DNA of 64,000 nucleotides from Paenalicyclobacillus mengziensis (GCF_017298635.1 NZ_CP071182.1:868001-932000); one strand, 5' to 3'. Positions 21,176 through 29,814 are shown, counted from the stretch's first letter. Program-made: numbers and translations. Notes: a model not told the origin generated them from the letters alone.

Positions 21176-21223
21176 TCACCCATTCAATAAAAGAAAACGC
21201 GCGAAAGACGTGGAGGTGTCAGG

Positions 21224-22087
21224 ATGGCAGCGCGCATTGAAGTGATTGTGATGACTGGCATGTCGGGAGCAGGCAAGACCGTTGCAATGCAGGCGTTGGA
21301 AGACATCGGATTCTTCTGCGTTGATAATTTGCCGCCTGCACTCATCCCGAAATTCGTCGAGGTCATTCAACAAAGTGGACAGCAGAAACGGGTTGCACTC
21401 GCGTGCGACTTGCGTGGTGGAGATTTGTTTCAACCTTTGCAGGACACAGTCAACCAGCTTCGACAAACTCCAGGGTTTGAGGTGTTACTGGTATTTCTGG
21501 ATGCCAGCGATGTAGCGCTCGTCCGCAGGTATAAAGAAACCCGCCGCCGCCACCCGTTTGTCGATGGGGCGCGGCTGCTTGACGGCATTGAGGCCGAGCG
21601 AAACGCTCTGGTAAAGGTCAAGGCCTCAGCGGATCTCATTCTCGACACAAGTGACTGGAAGCCTGCAAGGCTCAAACAGGAACTCGCGAGTCGACTGCTA
21701 AAAAGCCCCTACACGCTGCCCGTGCATATCATATCGTTTGGGTTTAAGTACGGGATTCCAATTGATGCGGATATGGTATTCGACGTCCGTTTCCTGCCAA
21801 ATCCGCACTACGTGGAGTCGCTCCGACCATACACAGGTGAAGACACTCCCGTCTACGACTACGTGATGCAGTGGCCCGCTACACACGAGTTTTTGCAGCG
21901 AACGGAAGAGCTCATTGACTTTCTGCTGCCCCAGTTCACCAAAGAGGGTAAAAGCCAACTGGTGATTGCAGTCGGCTGTACAGGCGGGAAACACCGGTCT
22001 GTTGCTGTAAGCCGGCACATTCTTGAACACCTGCGCGACAAGGCGGACGCATACTTGACGCATCGCGACAGTGCAAGGGAGGGCTGA
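21224..22087 (+). CDS. rapZ: RNase adapter / nucleotide-binding protein RapZ (YvcJ)
   Basis: P-loop protein: an RNase E adapter in enterobacteria; in B. subtilis YvcJ hydrolyses GTP and affects competence. P-loop GMSGAGKTVAM (about residue 12), Walker B-like VLLVFLDASD, and the conserved C-terminal domain with GCTGGKHRSVAVS. Length 287 is typical. ATG 21224 follows GGAGGTGTCAGG. The stop is 4 nt before the yvcK start. Confidence 0.94.
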   Translation: MAARIEVIVMTGMSGAGKTVAMQALEDIGFFCVDNLPPALIPKFVEVIQQSGQQKRVALACDLRGGDLFQPLQDTVNQLRQTPGFEVLLVFLDASDVALVRRYKETRRRHPFVDGARLLDGIEAERNALVKVKASADLILDTSDWKPARLKQELASRLLKSPYTLPVHIISFGFKYGIPIDADMVFDVRFLPNPHYVESLRPYTGEDTPVYDYVMQWPATHEFLQRTEELIDFLLPQFTKEGKSQLVIAVGCTGGKHRSVAVSRHILEHLRDKADAYLTHRDSAREG

Positions 22088-22091
22088 GCGC

Positions 22092-23270
22092 GTGCGACGA
22101 TGGTGGTTGTGGGCATGGACCATCGGCACCTTTGGCATCGGGATTGTTGCAGGTACACTCGGTGTGTCAAAGTGGCAAAACCGTGGCCTGTCGATGGGGT
22201 TGCTCGTGCTCGTCCTCTCTGTCTTCCTGCTCGGCTTCGGCTGGTGGCGGGATATTCGTCGCGCCAGGCAGCGTTCGAAGCAACTCCAGCGCCGGCCGAG
22301 GATTGTCGCCATCGGCGGAGGAACAGGGCTCTCTGTGGTGTTGCGCGGTTTAAAAGAGTTTGATGTGGACCTGACGGCCGTTGTCACGGTAGCGGACGAC
22401 GGGGGGAGTTCTGGCAGGCTGCGATCCGATTTGGCGATGCCGCCCCCAGGCGACATCCGCAACTGTCTCGTGGCACTCGCCGATACGGAGCCATTACTTG
22501 AAAGACTATTACAGTTTCGCTTTCCGGCTGGGGAGGGACTCGCAGGGCACAGCTTTGGTAATCTGTTTTTGGCCGCGATGACACATATCATGGGCGATTT
22601 CGAGTCGGCCATTCGCGAGACCAGCCGCGTTCTGGCCGTCCGTGGACGCGTGTTGCCTGCTGTCCGCGAAGACGTCATTTTACGCGCTGTTCTTGAGGAC
22701 GGGCGAGTTGTCGAAGGCGAGTCCAACATCCCACTAGCCGGTGGCAAGGTCCAGCATATTGAGTTATTCCCAGCGGAGCTTCATCCGCTTCCAGAGGCCC
22801 TCTCAGCCATCCGGGAAGCCGATGCGATTGTCATTGGCCCAGGGAGCCTCTACACAAGTGTTCTACCGAACCTCTTAGTTCCTGAGCTTACAGAAGCCAT
22901 CGCGGCAAGCCCGGCGAAAAAAATCTATGTCTGCAATGTGATGACGCAGCCTGGCGAGACCGATGCTTTTTCAGCTGCTGAGCACGTTGAGGTCATTTAC
23001 CGTCACATCGGCAGGAAGTTGTTCGACTACATCATCGTTAACGCGTCGACATTGCCTCCGGAAGCCCTTGAACAGTATCAGGAGCAAAAGTCTTACCCAG
23101 TACTCGTCGATATGGAGAGGCTCAACAGCTTGGGTCTCAGAGTGATTGCCAGAGACTTTGTGCATTATGCGACGTATGCCCGTCACGACAGCCGGCTCGT
23201 TGCTGAGCAGATTGTCAGTCTCATTGGCTATGAACGCTGGACGCAGAACAAGGCGTTGCACACCGAATGA
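22092..23270 (+). CDS. yvcK: YvcK-family carbon-flux regulator with N-terminal membrane anchor
   Basis: UDP-sugar-binding protein of the YvcK/CofD-like fold, needed in B. subtilis for gluconeogenic growth and cell-wall precursor supply. The core starts at about residue 75 (RPRIVAIGGGTGLSVVLRGL, then TVADDGGSSGRLR and PGDIRNCLVAL). The first 60 residues contain two hydrophobic helices, an anchor that B. subtilis YvcK lacks. GTG 22092 has AGGGAGGG 8 nt upstream; 22071 would lie inside rapZ. The product is 392 residues, longer than the roughly 320 of soluble YvcK. Confidence 0.9.
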   Translation: MRRWWLWAWTIGTFGIGIVAGTLGVSKWQNRGLSMGLLVLVLSVFLLGFGWWRDIRRARQRSKQLQRRPRIVAIGGGTGLSVVLRGLKEFDVDLTAVVTVADDGGSSGRLRSDLAMPPPGDIRNCLVALADTEPLLERLLQFRFPAGEGLAGHSFGNLFLAAMTHIMGDFESAIRETSRVLAVRGRVLPAVREDVILRAVLEDGRVVEGESNIPLAGGKVQHIELFPAELHPLPEALSAIREADAIVIGPGSLYTSVLPNLLVPELTEAIAASPAKKIYVCNVMTQPGETDAFSAAEHVEVIYRHIGRKLFDYIIVNASTLPPEALEQYQEQKSYPVLVDMERLNSLGLRVIARDFVHYATYARHDSRLVAEQIVSLIGYERWTQNKALHTE

Positions 23271-23304
23271 GCCATGAACAAGAAGCAAGAAAGGGGGTGA
23301 ACCC

Positions 23305-24237
23305 GTGTCTTTCGCAGCACAGACCAAAAAGGAGTTAACGGCAATCGTGAACGAACCCTGCTGTGCGCTTGCGGAATTGCAGGCGCTGGTGGAGTTAAAC
23401 GGTAAGGTTCGTTTAGTGGATGGACGCCGCATGCTCGAAGTGGAGACTGAGAATGTATCCACGGCTCGGCGCATCTACACCGAGCTGCGCAAGACCGTCG
23501 GTGTCCACCCCGAGGTTTCCGTCCGAAAGAAGATGAGATTGAAGAAAAACAACGTCTACTCAGTCAGGCTTTTGCAGGGTGTTGAGCTGGCGTTGTCGAC
23601 TCTTGGCCTGTCTGCTGAAGCGGACGAAAGTATTACCTTGAACAATTCCGCACCAGGCAAAACATGTTGCCGACGCGCCTATCTACGGGGGGCATTTCTT
23701 GCAGCGGGATCGGTCAATGACCCAGGGAGCAACTCATACCATCTCGAGATGACTGTTCACTCGATTGTACAGGCGGAGCGCATTCAGGATTTGACTGCGG
23801 AATACGAATTGAGGCCGAAAGTTATCCCGCGTAAAAATGGCTTCGTGGTGTACCTTAAGGAAGGCGAAAAAATTGTCGAGTTTCTCAGTGTGATTGGAGC
23901 GCATCAGGCACTGCTTCGGTTCGAGGACATCCGGATTTTGAAAGGGATGCGCAACCAAGTGAACCGACTGGTCAACTGCGAAACAGCAAACATGAACAAG
24001 ACCATCGGGGCGGCTGTCAGACAACTTGAGGTCATCCAGACCATTGACGAGCGAATGGGGCTGCACAACCTGCCGGATCACCTTCGCGAGGTCGCGGAGA
24101 TGCGCCGTCAATTCCCTGATGCGAATCTAAAGGAACTTGTCGACAGGATGCAAAACAGGGTCACGAAATCCGGTCTAAATCACCGTTTGAAGAAGCTCGA
24201 AGAGATTGCCGACAACCTGCGTAGTGCCAAGGCCTAA
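23305..24237 (+). CDS. whiA: Sporulation/division regulator WhiA
   Basis: DNA-binding protein with a degenerate LAGLIDADG homing-endonuclease-like N-terminal domain (CRRAYLRGAFLAAGSVNDP near residue 115) and a C-terminal HTH (KSGLNHRLKKLEEIADNL). In streptomycetes it controls sporulation septation; in Bacillus it affects division and chromosome segregation. 310 residues. GTG 23305 follows AAAGGGGGTGAA. It is the last gene before the crh promoter. Confidence 0.95.
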   Translation: MSFAAQTKKELTAIVNEPCCALAELQALVELNGKVRLVDGRRMLEVETENVSTARRIYTELRKTVGVHPEVSVRKKMRLKKNNVYSVRLLQGVELALSTLGLSAEADESITLNNSAPGKTCCRRAYLRGAFLAAGSVNDPGSNSYHLEMTVHSIVQAERIQDLTAEYELRPKVIPRKNGFVVYLKEGEKIVEFLSVIGAHQALLRFEDIRILKGMRNQVNRLVNCETANMNKTIGAAVRQLEVIQTIDERMGLHNLPDHLREVAEMRRQFPDANLKELVDRMQNRVTKSGLNHRLKKLEEIADNLRSAKA

Positions 24238-24255
24238 GTGTGTGCGAGATGCACA

Positions 24256-24284
24256 TTGGTCAGGCGTAATTTGCATGTTATACT
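24256..24284 (+). promoter_or_regulatory. SigA promoter of crh
   Basis: -35 TTGGTC (24256-24261), 17-bp spacer, -10 TATACT (24279-24284), about 100 nt before the crh ATG. Unlike the close-packed yvcI-whiA block, crh therefore has its own promoter. Confidence 0.65.
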
Positions 24285-24386
24285 TTGCACAAAGCTGATG
24301 GTGGGAAAGAGGTACTCGGTTGACGTGTTTCGACAGACTCGTCTGTGGACACAGGAGTGAATCCCACTCGTTGAGGAGGACTTTAC

Positions 24387-24644
24387 ATGGTCGAAAAAAC
24401 AGTGGTTGTCAATCTCCGCTCAGGGTTGCTGGCACGTCCAGCTGCGCTGTTTGTTCAGGAAGCCAACCGCTTCTCGTCTGATATCTTTGTTGAAAAAGAC
24501 GACAAGTCTGTGAATGCAAAGAGCATCATGGGCATCATGTCGCTGGCAATTGCACACGGACAAGAGGTTGTCATCAAGGCTGACGGTTCCGATGCTGAGA
24601 ATGCAGTAAATCGTCTCGCTGACATGATCACGAAAGAGGACTAG
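24387..24644 (+). CDS. crh: Crh, catabolite-repression HPr-like protein
   Basis: Small HPr-fold cofactor of CcpA. The Ser46 region NAKSIMGIMSLA, phosphorylated by HprK, is intact. In place of the HPr catalytic His15 the motif reads SGLLARPA, so Leu occupies the phosphotransfer position; B. subtilis Crh has Gln there. The protein therefore cannot relay phosphate in the PTS but can signal through Ser46. 85 residues; ATG 24387 follows GAGGAGG. No true ptsH is in the window. Confidence 0.92.
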   Translation: MVEKTVVVNLRSGLLARPAALFVQEANRFSSDIFVEKDDKSVNAKSIMGIMSLAIAHGQEVVIKADGSDAENAVNRLADMITKED

Positions 24645-24707
24645 AACGACCGCGGCAATATCATGCGTGTTTGCTATGTCGATATTTGCTCCATCATCGT
24701 ATTTGGC

Positions 24708-24747
24708 ACAACCAGCAGAGGGCCTAAGATGCCTCAAAGCTGGTTGT
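24708..24747 (+). terminator. Long hairpin after crh
   Basis: ACAACCAGC (24708-24716) pairs with GCTGGTTGT (24739-24747), with an inner GAGGGC/GCCTC stem. The T-run is weak (TTCTGTCT), so it may be a poor terminator or an mRNA 3' structure. Confidence 0.5.
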
Positions 24748-24848
24748 TCTGTCTCCAGGTGTCCAGTCATACTCTTAAACCAAGAGTGGACTCGCCCTCC
24801 TCTTGCTGCACTCGGGCGAGAGTGACGGCAACCGGAGGTGTAACGCCG

Positions 24849-25436
24849 ATGGAACGCTTTCAGGCCCGTGCTCGAGCGAAGTCCCGAGGAAGGACCGCGG
24901 TCATCCTGGGGATTGCAGTCTTGTGCGTGGGGTTGTTTGAACTTTATCGGATACTCATTCCATTCGATTCCATGAATCCTCTCTGGAGCGAAGTTACAAT
25001 TGGTCAGGTTGTGCTCGGGAACTGGCGCTATGGCGGAGAGGATGCCGAAGGTTATTTGAAGTTCTACAACGCTTCGCAGACTGTCTTGTTGCCGCCTAAT
25101 GCGCATCTCTTTGGTGCGGGGGGGCGGTTTGTCGTATTGGAACAGCATTCTCCAACTTCTCTGACCTACGCCCTGCCACGTAACGCGATTCCTGTGAGTT
25201 GGCTCGCTGCAGGTGCAGGGCTTGCAGCGGTCCCGATAGGACTTCTGCTGCTTCGCTTCAAGCGAGTGCGTTCACACTTCAACGTACGGCGCAGTATCGG
25301 TATCGCTGGTTTTCGTGGGCGGGCACGACTACCAAGAAGTAATCCCGCCCGAAAGTTCTCAAGTTCGAAGAGAAGGAAATTTCTCGTTCACAAGCCATCA
25401 CTTCAACGCGGATTCCGATCATTTAGAAAAAAATAA
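24849..25436 (+). CDS. Hypothetical membrane protein with basic C-terminal tail
   Basis: Not recognised. From ATG 24849 (GGAGGTG 7 nt upstream) it encodes 195 residues: a basic N-terminus, a membrane helix (about residues 19-38), an extracytoplasmic loop of some 80 residues, a second helix (about 117-138) and a cytoplasmic tail very rich in Arg, Lys and Ser (SSSKRRKFLVHKPSLQRGF). The tail could bind nucleic acid or acidic lipid; this is inference. An upstream extension to 24663 is open but has no ribosome site. Confidence 0.65.
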   Translation: MERFQARARAKSRGRTAVILGIAVLCVGLFELYRILIPFDSMNPLWSEVTIGQVVLGNWRYGGEDAEGYLKFYNASQTVLLPPNAHLFGAGGRFVVLEQHSPTSLTYALPRNAIPVSWLAAGAGLAAVPIGLLLLRFKRVRSHFNVRRSIGIAGFRGRARLPRSNPARKFSSSKRRKFLVHKPSLQRGFRSFRKK

Positions 25437-25441
25437 CAGTT

Positions 25442-25618
25442 ATGACCCGGTCCAAAAGTTGTGCGGATGTCCTCGACATTTGCCAGGATATGTGCATTTA
25501 TTGGTGGCATAAGTTCATGTGGAACTGGTATGTCGGAGTCACTAACATTGCCAGAAGAATGGTCGGGCTACATGAATGGGACGCGAGGGACCTTCCGGGT
25601 CCCTTTTGCGCGTGCTAA
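25442..25618 (+). CDS. Possible small Trp- and Cys-rich ORF (58 aa)
   Basis: An ATG at 25442, 5 nt after the previous stop, opens 58 residues including CIYWWHKFMWNWYVGVTN. There is no clear ribosome site for ATG 25442, so translation would need coupling; ATG 25487 behind AGGAT is an alternative. The 3' end runs into a terminator hairpin (25586-25607), which argues against a conserved C-terminus. Composition is unusual for random DNA, but the call is weak. Confidence 0.25.
   Translation: MTRSKSCADVLDICQDMCIYWWHKFMWNWYVGVTNIARRMVGLHEWDARDLPGPFCAC
25586..25607 (+). terminator. Terminator-like hairpin
   Basis: AGGGACC-TTCCG-GGTCCCT followed by TTT. A second stem GCGCGT-GCTAAG-ACGCGC follows at 25608-25625. 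Confidence 0.6.
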
Positions 25619-25728
25619 GACGCGCACTTGTGAGGACTTGTTGTTTGCGGGCGATGGACATGGTACCCTAAAAGGCAGTATGGAACATCAACCAACATTT
25701 GCTTTCTACGAGGGGAAGGACGGAGGGA

Positions 25729-26244
25729 ATGGCGTTACGACCCGGTCGCGTCCAGCAAATTCACAAGCGCGACGCACGTGGCATCGACCGCAACAATCAG
25801 CCCTTCACAATTGATAAACTGATTCGCCGTCCCGGTCTTGTATCCGTGCAAAGGCCGGCATTTGAACCCGGCTACAGTCATCATTTGCGTGAGATTTATC
25901 CGCACTGGGGCATTGCTGTGAGTACGTGCCTTGATGACGGGGTACAAGTCAAACATCCCCGTCTGAAGTTTGACCACTATGTTGACTTGGTGAAGGTCTG
26001 GGAAGACCAAGAGTATATCTACGTCGAGGATATGTATGTGGATGTGCTTCTCTACGAGCGGTCGTATTACCATGTCATTGACATGGAGGAGTTCGGTGAG
26101 GCCATAGCCGAGCGAATGGTGAGTACAACCGAAGCAAAGCGGGTGCTCGAGAACACACAAAAGTTTGTTGATGCAATGAAACGAAGTCGGTTGTCCTATG
26201 TCATCTGGAAGCAAAAGTACGGCACGCATAGGCGCCACCTGTAG
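25729..26244 (+). CDS. DUF402-domain protein
   Basis: 171-residue soluble protein. The C-terminal half (KFDHYVDLVKVWEDQEYIYV...LYERSYYHVIDMEEF) has the layout of DUF402, a family that includes nucleoside tri-/diphosphatases of the Ntdp/YgaC type in Gram-positives; catalytic carboxylates cannot be assigned with certainty here. ATG 25729 is behind GGGAAGGA. A possible promoter (TTGTTT-17-TACCCT) lies about 60 nt upstream. A second, quite different DUF402-like protein is encoded at 36182. Confidence 0.65.
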   Translation: MALRPGRVQQIHKRDARGIDRNNQPFTIDKLIRRPGLVSVQRPAFEPGYSHHLREIYPHWGIAVSTCLDDGVQVKHPRLKFDHYVDLVKVWEDQEYIYVEDMYVDVLLYERSYYHVIDMEEFGEAIAERMVSTTEAKRVLENTQKFVDAMKRSRLSYVIWKQKYGTHRRHL

Positions 26245-26275
26245 CATCAGCATTGACAAATGAGAAAACAGGGAG

Positions 26276-26304
26276 GTAGGGGCGGACATGCAGTCCGCCT
26301 CTAC
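26276..26304. terminator. 12-bp hairpin between convergent genes
   Basis: GTAGGGGCGGAC (26276-26287) pairs with GTCCGCCTCTAC (26293-26304) with one G-U pair and a 5-nt loop. It lies between the DUF402 gene (+) and the small minus-strand gene; no T-run on either strand. Confidence 0.5.
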
Positions 26305-26336
26305 CGCTGACTGTCGTGGTACGCAAAACCGCTGTA

Positions 26337-26561
26337 TTAGGCCTGATCGTTCAGGCTGTCCATGACTTGTTCAGCCACTTGTCCAGCGGCTCCCATACCC
26401 ATACCATTTCCATTCATACGGGTGCGTCGTAATGTTTCCCACGCTGCAATCCCAACACTGGCACCGAGAACGACCGCAGTCATTGTACCGATTCCTGTAC
26501 GACGCCGCGGCATCCAGCGATTGCGCATAGTTCCCGCCATACCGTTCATCAGTTCCCACAT
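26337..26561 (-). CDS. Small DUF3918-like membrane protein
   Basis: 74 residues from the ATG at 26561, preceded on its strand by GGGAGGTG. Basic N-terminus (MRNRWMPRRRTG), one Gly/Ala-rich hydrophobic helix (TMTAVVLGASVGIAAWETL) and a Met/Gly-rich tail. Size and layout recall YrzQ-type DUF3918 proteins of Bacilli, which have no known function; this similarity is from memory and not firm. A longer frame to 26657 exists without a ribosome site. Confidence 0.6.
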   Translation of the reverse strand: MWELMNGMAGTMRNRWMPRRRTGIGTMTAVVLGASVGIAAWETLRRTRMNGNGMGMGAAGQVAEQVMDSLNDQA

Positions 26562-26641
26562 GGTCAGCACCTCCCGTACGTGTAGTTTAACCAAGTCGAG
26601 TTGTTTCACACTCTGCCCTGAGCCTAAAGGGAGTGGAAGAG

Positions 26642-27583
26642 ATGGATTTTGTTTCATTGAACCCAGATACTAAAGTTTTACCCGGAGCTGTTAATATGGG
26701 GCTCGTTTCCACTTCTGAGGGACTGGTCGCGATTGATACGGGTCTTGACAAGCAGTCAGCGAAGAGAATTATCCGGGTCAGTGAGTCACTCGGCAAACCG
26801 TTGGCAGCTGTTATCAACACACACGCGCACGCAGACCACTTTGGAGGTAACCGAGCCCTGCTCGCACGATATCCGCAAGCGCGTGTGTTTGCTCCTGTGG
26901 ACGAGGCTGCGGTCATTCGACAGCCGATGTTTGAGCCGCAGTACTTGTGGCAGGGTGCCCTGCCTTTTTCCAGCCTGAAAAACAAGTTCCTCCTTGCCGA
27001 GGCGAGTCGCGTCGATGTGGAATTTAAACCCGGAAGCACGTTGACAATTGGGGGGACGGATTTCGGGGCGATTCCGCTCCCAGGCCACGCACATGGGCAG
27101 TGCGGCATACTCGTGAACGATGTTTTGTTTGCGGCGGACAGTTACTTTGGTGCAAGCATCATAGATAAGCACGGGATTCCGTACATGGTCGATTATCGGG
27201 AGACCCTTCAAAGTGCGAAAGCGGCGAAGTTGGTGTCTGCGGCGTGGTGGGTACCTGGGCATGGTAATGCGACAGAAGACCCGCAAACAGACATTCTTCA
27301 CTTGTGCGCAAGGCACGAAGGAGCGTTCGAAGAGGTTGTGCGATATGCGAGTGGCGAAAAAGGTGTGACACTTGATGAGGTAACGGGATGGATGTGCAGG
27401 AAATTCAACTTGACACCGAGCAATCCCGGAGCATGGTTGTTAGTGAGGACAACGGTGGCTGCCTATGTAAGTGCAGCGATTGAGGACCATGACATCGAAA
27501 CGGGAGTCATCGATGGTGTGCTAAAAGTGTACGCTACAATTTCCGCCCCTGTCGATTCAACAGGTACGGACAAACAGGTCTGA
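26642..27583 (+). CDS. Metallo-beta-lactamase-fold hydrolase
   Basis: 313-residue cytoplasmic hydrolase. Zinc motif HAHADHFGG (about residues 61-69), a later His in PLPGHAHGQ, and Asp in LFAADSYFG give the standard binuclear site; a further His lies in VPGHGN. Candidate activities in this group include glyoxalase II-like or quorum-lactone hydrolysis; the sequence does not decide. ATG 26642 is preferred over GTG 26633 because AAAGGGAG is 9 nt before it. mutY follows 28 nt later. Confidence 0.85.
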   Translation: MDFVSLNPDTKVLPGAVNMGLVSTSEGLVAIDTGLDKQSAKRIIRVSESLGKPLAAVINTHAHADHFGGNRALLARYPQARVFAPVDEAAVIRQPMFEPQYLWQGALPFSSLKNKFLLAEASRVDVEFKPGSTLTIGGTDFGAIPLPGHAHGQCGILVNDVLFAADSYFGASIIDKHGIPYMVDYRETLQSAKAAKLVSAAWWVPGHGNATEDPQTDILHLCARHEGAFEEVVRYASGEKGVTLDEVTGWMCRKFNLTPSNPGAWLLVRTTVAAYVSAAIEDHDIETGVIDGVLKVYATISAPVDSTGTDKQV

Positions 27584-27611
27584 ACTTAGGAGCGTTGGTG
27601 TAAAATTGACT

Positions 27612-28952
27612 ATGAAGGCAGCAACTCATCTGACCAACGAAGGAAATCTGTTGGCAGCATGGTATCAAGCGGTACATCGGCAACTTCCCTGGCGGTCGAC
27701 GCGAGACCCGTACTCCATTTGGATCAGTGAGACGATGCTGCAACAAACGCGGGTCGAGACAGTGATTCCGTACTACGAGGCGTTCATGAGCAAGTATCCG
27801 GCTGTGGACGACCTTGCGGCAGCAGACTTTGAAGATGTTGCGAAGTTATGGCAAGGTCTCGGGTATTACTCACGGGCTCGGAATCTGCACCGTGCCGCAA
27901 AGGTCGTGATGACCGAGTTTGGAGGCGCTATACCCAGTTCAGAAGCCGAGATTCGAAGTTTGCCAGGGATTGGTCCATACACGGCAGGCGCAGTACTAAG
28001 TATTGCGTTTGACGAGCCAGTTCCCGCTGTAGATGGTAATGTGCTGCGCGTCATGGCCCGTTTTTTGGGCATTGAAGCGCCCATCGAGACATCCGCCGTC
28101 AAACAGGAGATTACGGCAAAGGTGGAGCAATGGCTGCATCTCGGAAAGCCTTCGATTTTGACGCAAGCGTTAATGGAACTCGGGGCGACGGTATGTACAC
28201 CAAGAGCGCCTGAATGTCCACGATGTCCAGTCCAAGGCAACTGCGTGGCATTCAAGAATGGGTCTCAGTCTCGACTGCCCGTTCGAAAGCCCAAGCAGGC
28301 CAAACGATGTGTTGATGTTTATGCATTGTGGTACGAGCGAAACGGACATGTGCTGATGCATCGCCGATCAGAAGAAGGACTGCTCGCCGGAATGTGGGAG
28401 CTGCCGGCGGTCGAGTACCCCGGAAACCCACGGTCAAGTGGAAAGTTACAGGTAAGAACAACCGAAAACGAGGAAAAACTTCCTGTTGAAGTGGAGTCAA
28501 AGCTCATGACGCTGTTCGAGCAAGTACGCGACAGCGAGGTGGTCGACCATCGCTCATTTACCGTACGAGAGTTGGGCGCGAATTCACCACAGAGTCCAGA
28601 GTATTCCGTGCTTCTGCAAACTGGTTCCGACAGGGGGGATGTGTCCAAAGGGGCAGAATCCTCTCTCTACGCGTTCGCACGAATTGCCGAGGAGAGACAT
28701 CTTTTCACGCACATCGATTGGCGGGTCCAAGTCCTGAGACCTGTGGGACTTGAGGACATGGGCGCAGAGCGTGCAAAGAAGACGACCTCCATGAGGGGGT
28801 TGCCCACATCACCGGATCCGTGGAAAATAGAGAGTAAGCAGGTCTATGCGATGGGACAGCAATTTCGCTGGGTTCCAGTGGAGAAGATTGAAAACCTGGT
28901 CCTGCCGCGCGTATATGAGAAACTGCTAAGCCGTATCCTCGGAAATTCCTGA
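27612..28952 (+). CDS. mutY: A/G-specific adenine glycosylase MutY
   Basis: Removes adenine opposite 8-oxoguanine. Catalytic Glu region WISETMLQQTRVETV, helix-hairpin-helix LPGIGPYTAGAVLS followed by VDGNVLRV with the catalytic Asp, and the [4Fe-4S] cluster CTPRAPECPRCPVQGNC (about residues 196-212). The C-terminal NUDIX-like 8-oxoG-recognition domain starts near residue 230. At 446 residues it is long: a roughly 60-80-residue polar insert splits that domain. Start uncertain: ATG 27612 or TTG 27606, with AGGAG 13-20 nt upstream. Confidence 0.94.
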   Translation: MKAATHLTNEGNLLAAWYQAVHRQLPWRSTRDPYSIWISETMLQQTRVETVIPYYEAFMSKYPAVDDLAAADFEDVAKLWQGLGYYSRARNLHRAAKVVMTEFGGAIPSSEAEIRSLPGIGPYTAGAVLSIAFDEPVPAVDGNVLRVMARFLGIEAPIETSAVKQEITAKVEQWLHLGKPSILTQALMELGATVCTPRAPECPRCPVQGNCVAFKNGSQSRLPVRKPKQAKRCVDVYALWYERNGHVLMHRRSEEGLLAGMWELPAVEYPGNPRSSGKLQVRTTENEEKLPVEVESKLMTLFEQVRDSEVVDHRSFTVRELGANSPQSPEYSVLLQTGSDRGDVSKGAESSLYAFARIAEERHLFTHIDWRVQVLRPVGLEDMGAERAKKTTSMRGLPTSPDPWKIESKQVYAMGQQFRWVPVEKIENLVLPRVYEKLLSRILGNS

Positions 28953-28989
28953 TAGACACAAATTTCCTAAAAGGAGTGGGTAAAGGGAC

Positions 28990-29637
28990 ATGGAAACCTA
29001 TGCACTGACTAGAAACAGCGTCTTTTCGCGAGTGTTTTTTGGTCTTGCGATTAGCCTTGTGTTTGCGTTTGTCGGGGTTTACGCGGGACAGTACGTCCCG
29101 CCAACTGTCATCAGTCTGTTGATGTTTGTCGAATTGTTAATGATATTCGGCGCAATGTTCTTGCGGCGGCGGCGCCATATGGGAATGACGTTTGTTTACC
29201 TGTTTACGTTTATTTCAGGTATTACGCTGTACCCGGTTCTCGCGTATTACACGGGGGTGCTTGGACCTGCCACCCTGCTGAAGGCCATTGGGGTTAGCGC
29301 CATCGCGTTTATTGTCGCAGCTTTGGTTGCGTCGAGGACGTCGTTTGACTTTTCGTTCCTCGGAGGGTTCCTTTTCATCGGGCTGATTGCAATCGTCGTG
29401 ATGGGCCTCGTTTCGATGTTCATTGGCTTTTCAACGATGGCAGGCCTCATTTACTCTTTGCTCGGTATCGCCATTTTTGTGGGATACGTACTGTTTGACG
29501 TCAACCGGATGGCCCATAACGGACTCAGCGATGCAATGGTGCCATGGATGGTTCTGTCTCTGTATTTAGATTTCATCAACTTGCTACTGTTTGTCCTTCA
29601 ACTGCTTGGCATTTTGGGCGGGCAGTCAAGAAGGTAA
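28990..29637 (+). CDS. BAX inhibitor-1 / YetJ family membrane protein
   Basis: 215 residues with seven hydrophobic helices, the TMBIM fold. B. subtilis YetJ is a pH-sensitive calcium leak channel. Conserved acidic residue near the last helices: YVLFDVNRMAHNGL and SLYLDFINLLLFVLQLLG. ATG 28990 follows AAAGGAGTGGGTAAAGGG. It stands alone between mutY and the leuS T-box. Confidence 0.88.
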   Translation: METYALTRNSVFSRVFFGLAISLVFAFVGVYAGQYVPPTVISLLMFVELLMIFGAMFLRRRRHMGMTFVYLFTFISGITLYPVLAYYTGVLGPATLLKAIGVSAIAFIVAALVASRTSFDFSFLGGFLFIGLIAIVVMGLVSMFIGFSTMAGLIYSLLGIAIFVGYVLFDVNRMAHNGLSDAMVPWMVLSLYLDFINLLLFVLQLLGILGGQSRR

Positions 29638-29764
29638 TGACGGGGGAGGTTTTCTCACGAAAACTCCTGGCCCCTGTCATGCTTGTAGACGTCTCCCATC
29701 GCTCTCAGTGGACTCCGATGGGCTCGAGTCGTTCTGGGATTGGGGTGGAAATGGCTGTCGTTGC

Positions 29765-29793
29765 TTGCGTCGAGAGAGCGGCGGCACTATAAT
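29765..29793 (+). promoter_or_regulatory. Promoter of the leuS T-box transcript
   Basis: -35 TTGCGT (29765-29770), 17-bp spacer, consensus -10 TATAAT (29788-29793). Transcription would start near 29800, immediately before the T-box stem I. Confidence 0.8.
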
Positions 29794-29814
29794 AGTTCAA
29801 AACTGTGCTTGAAT

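Noticed and set aside
25461..25814. 117-codon ORF overlapping the DUF402 gene start
   Set aside because: No ribosome site, low-complexity basic C-terminus and out-of-frame overlap with a better supported gene; a shadow frame.
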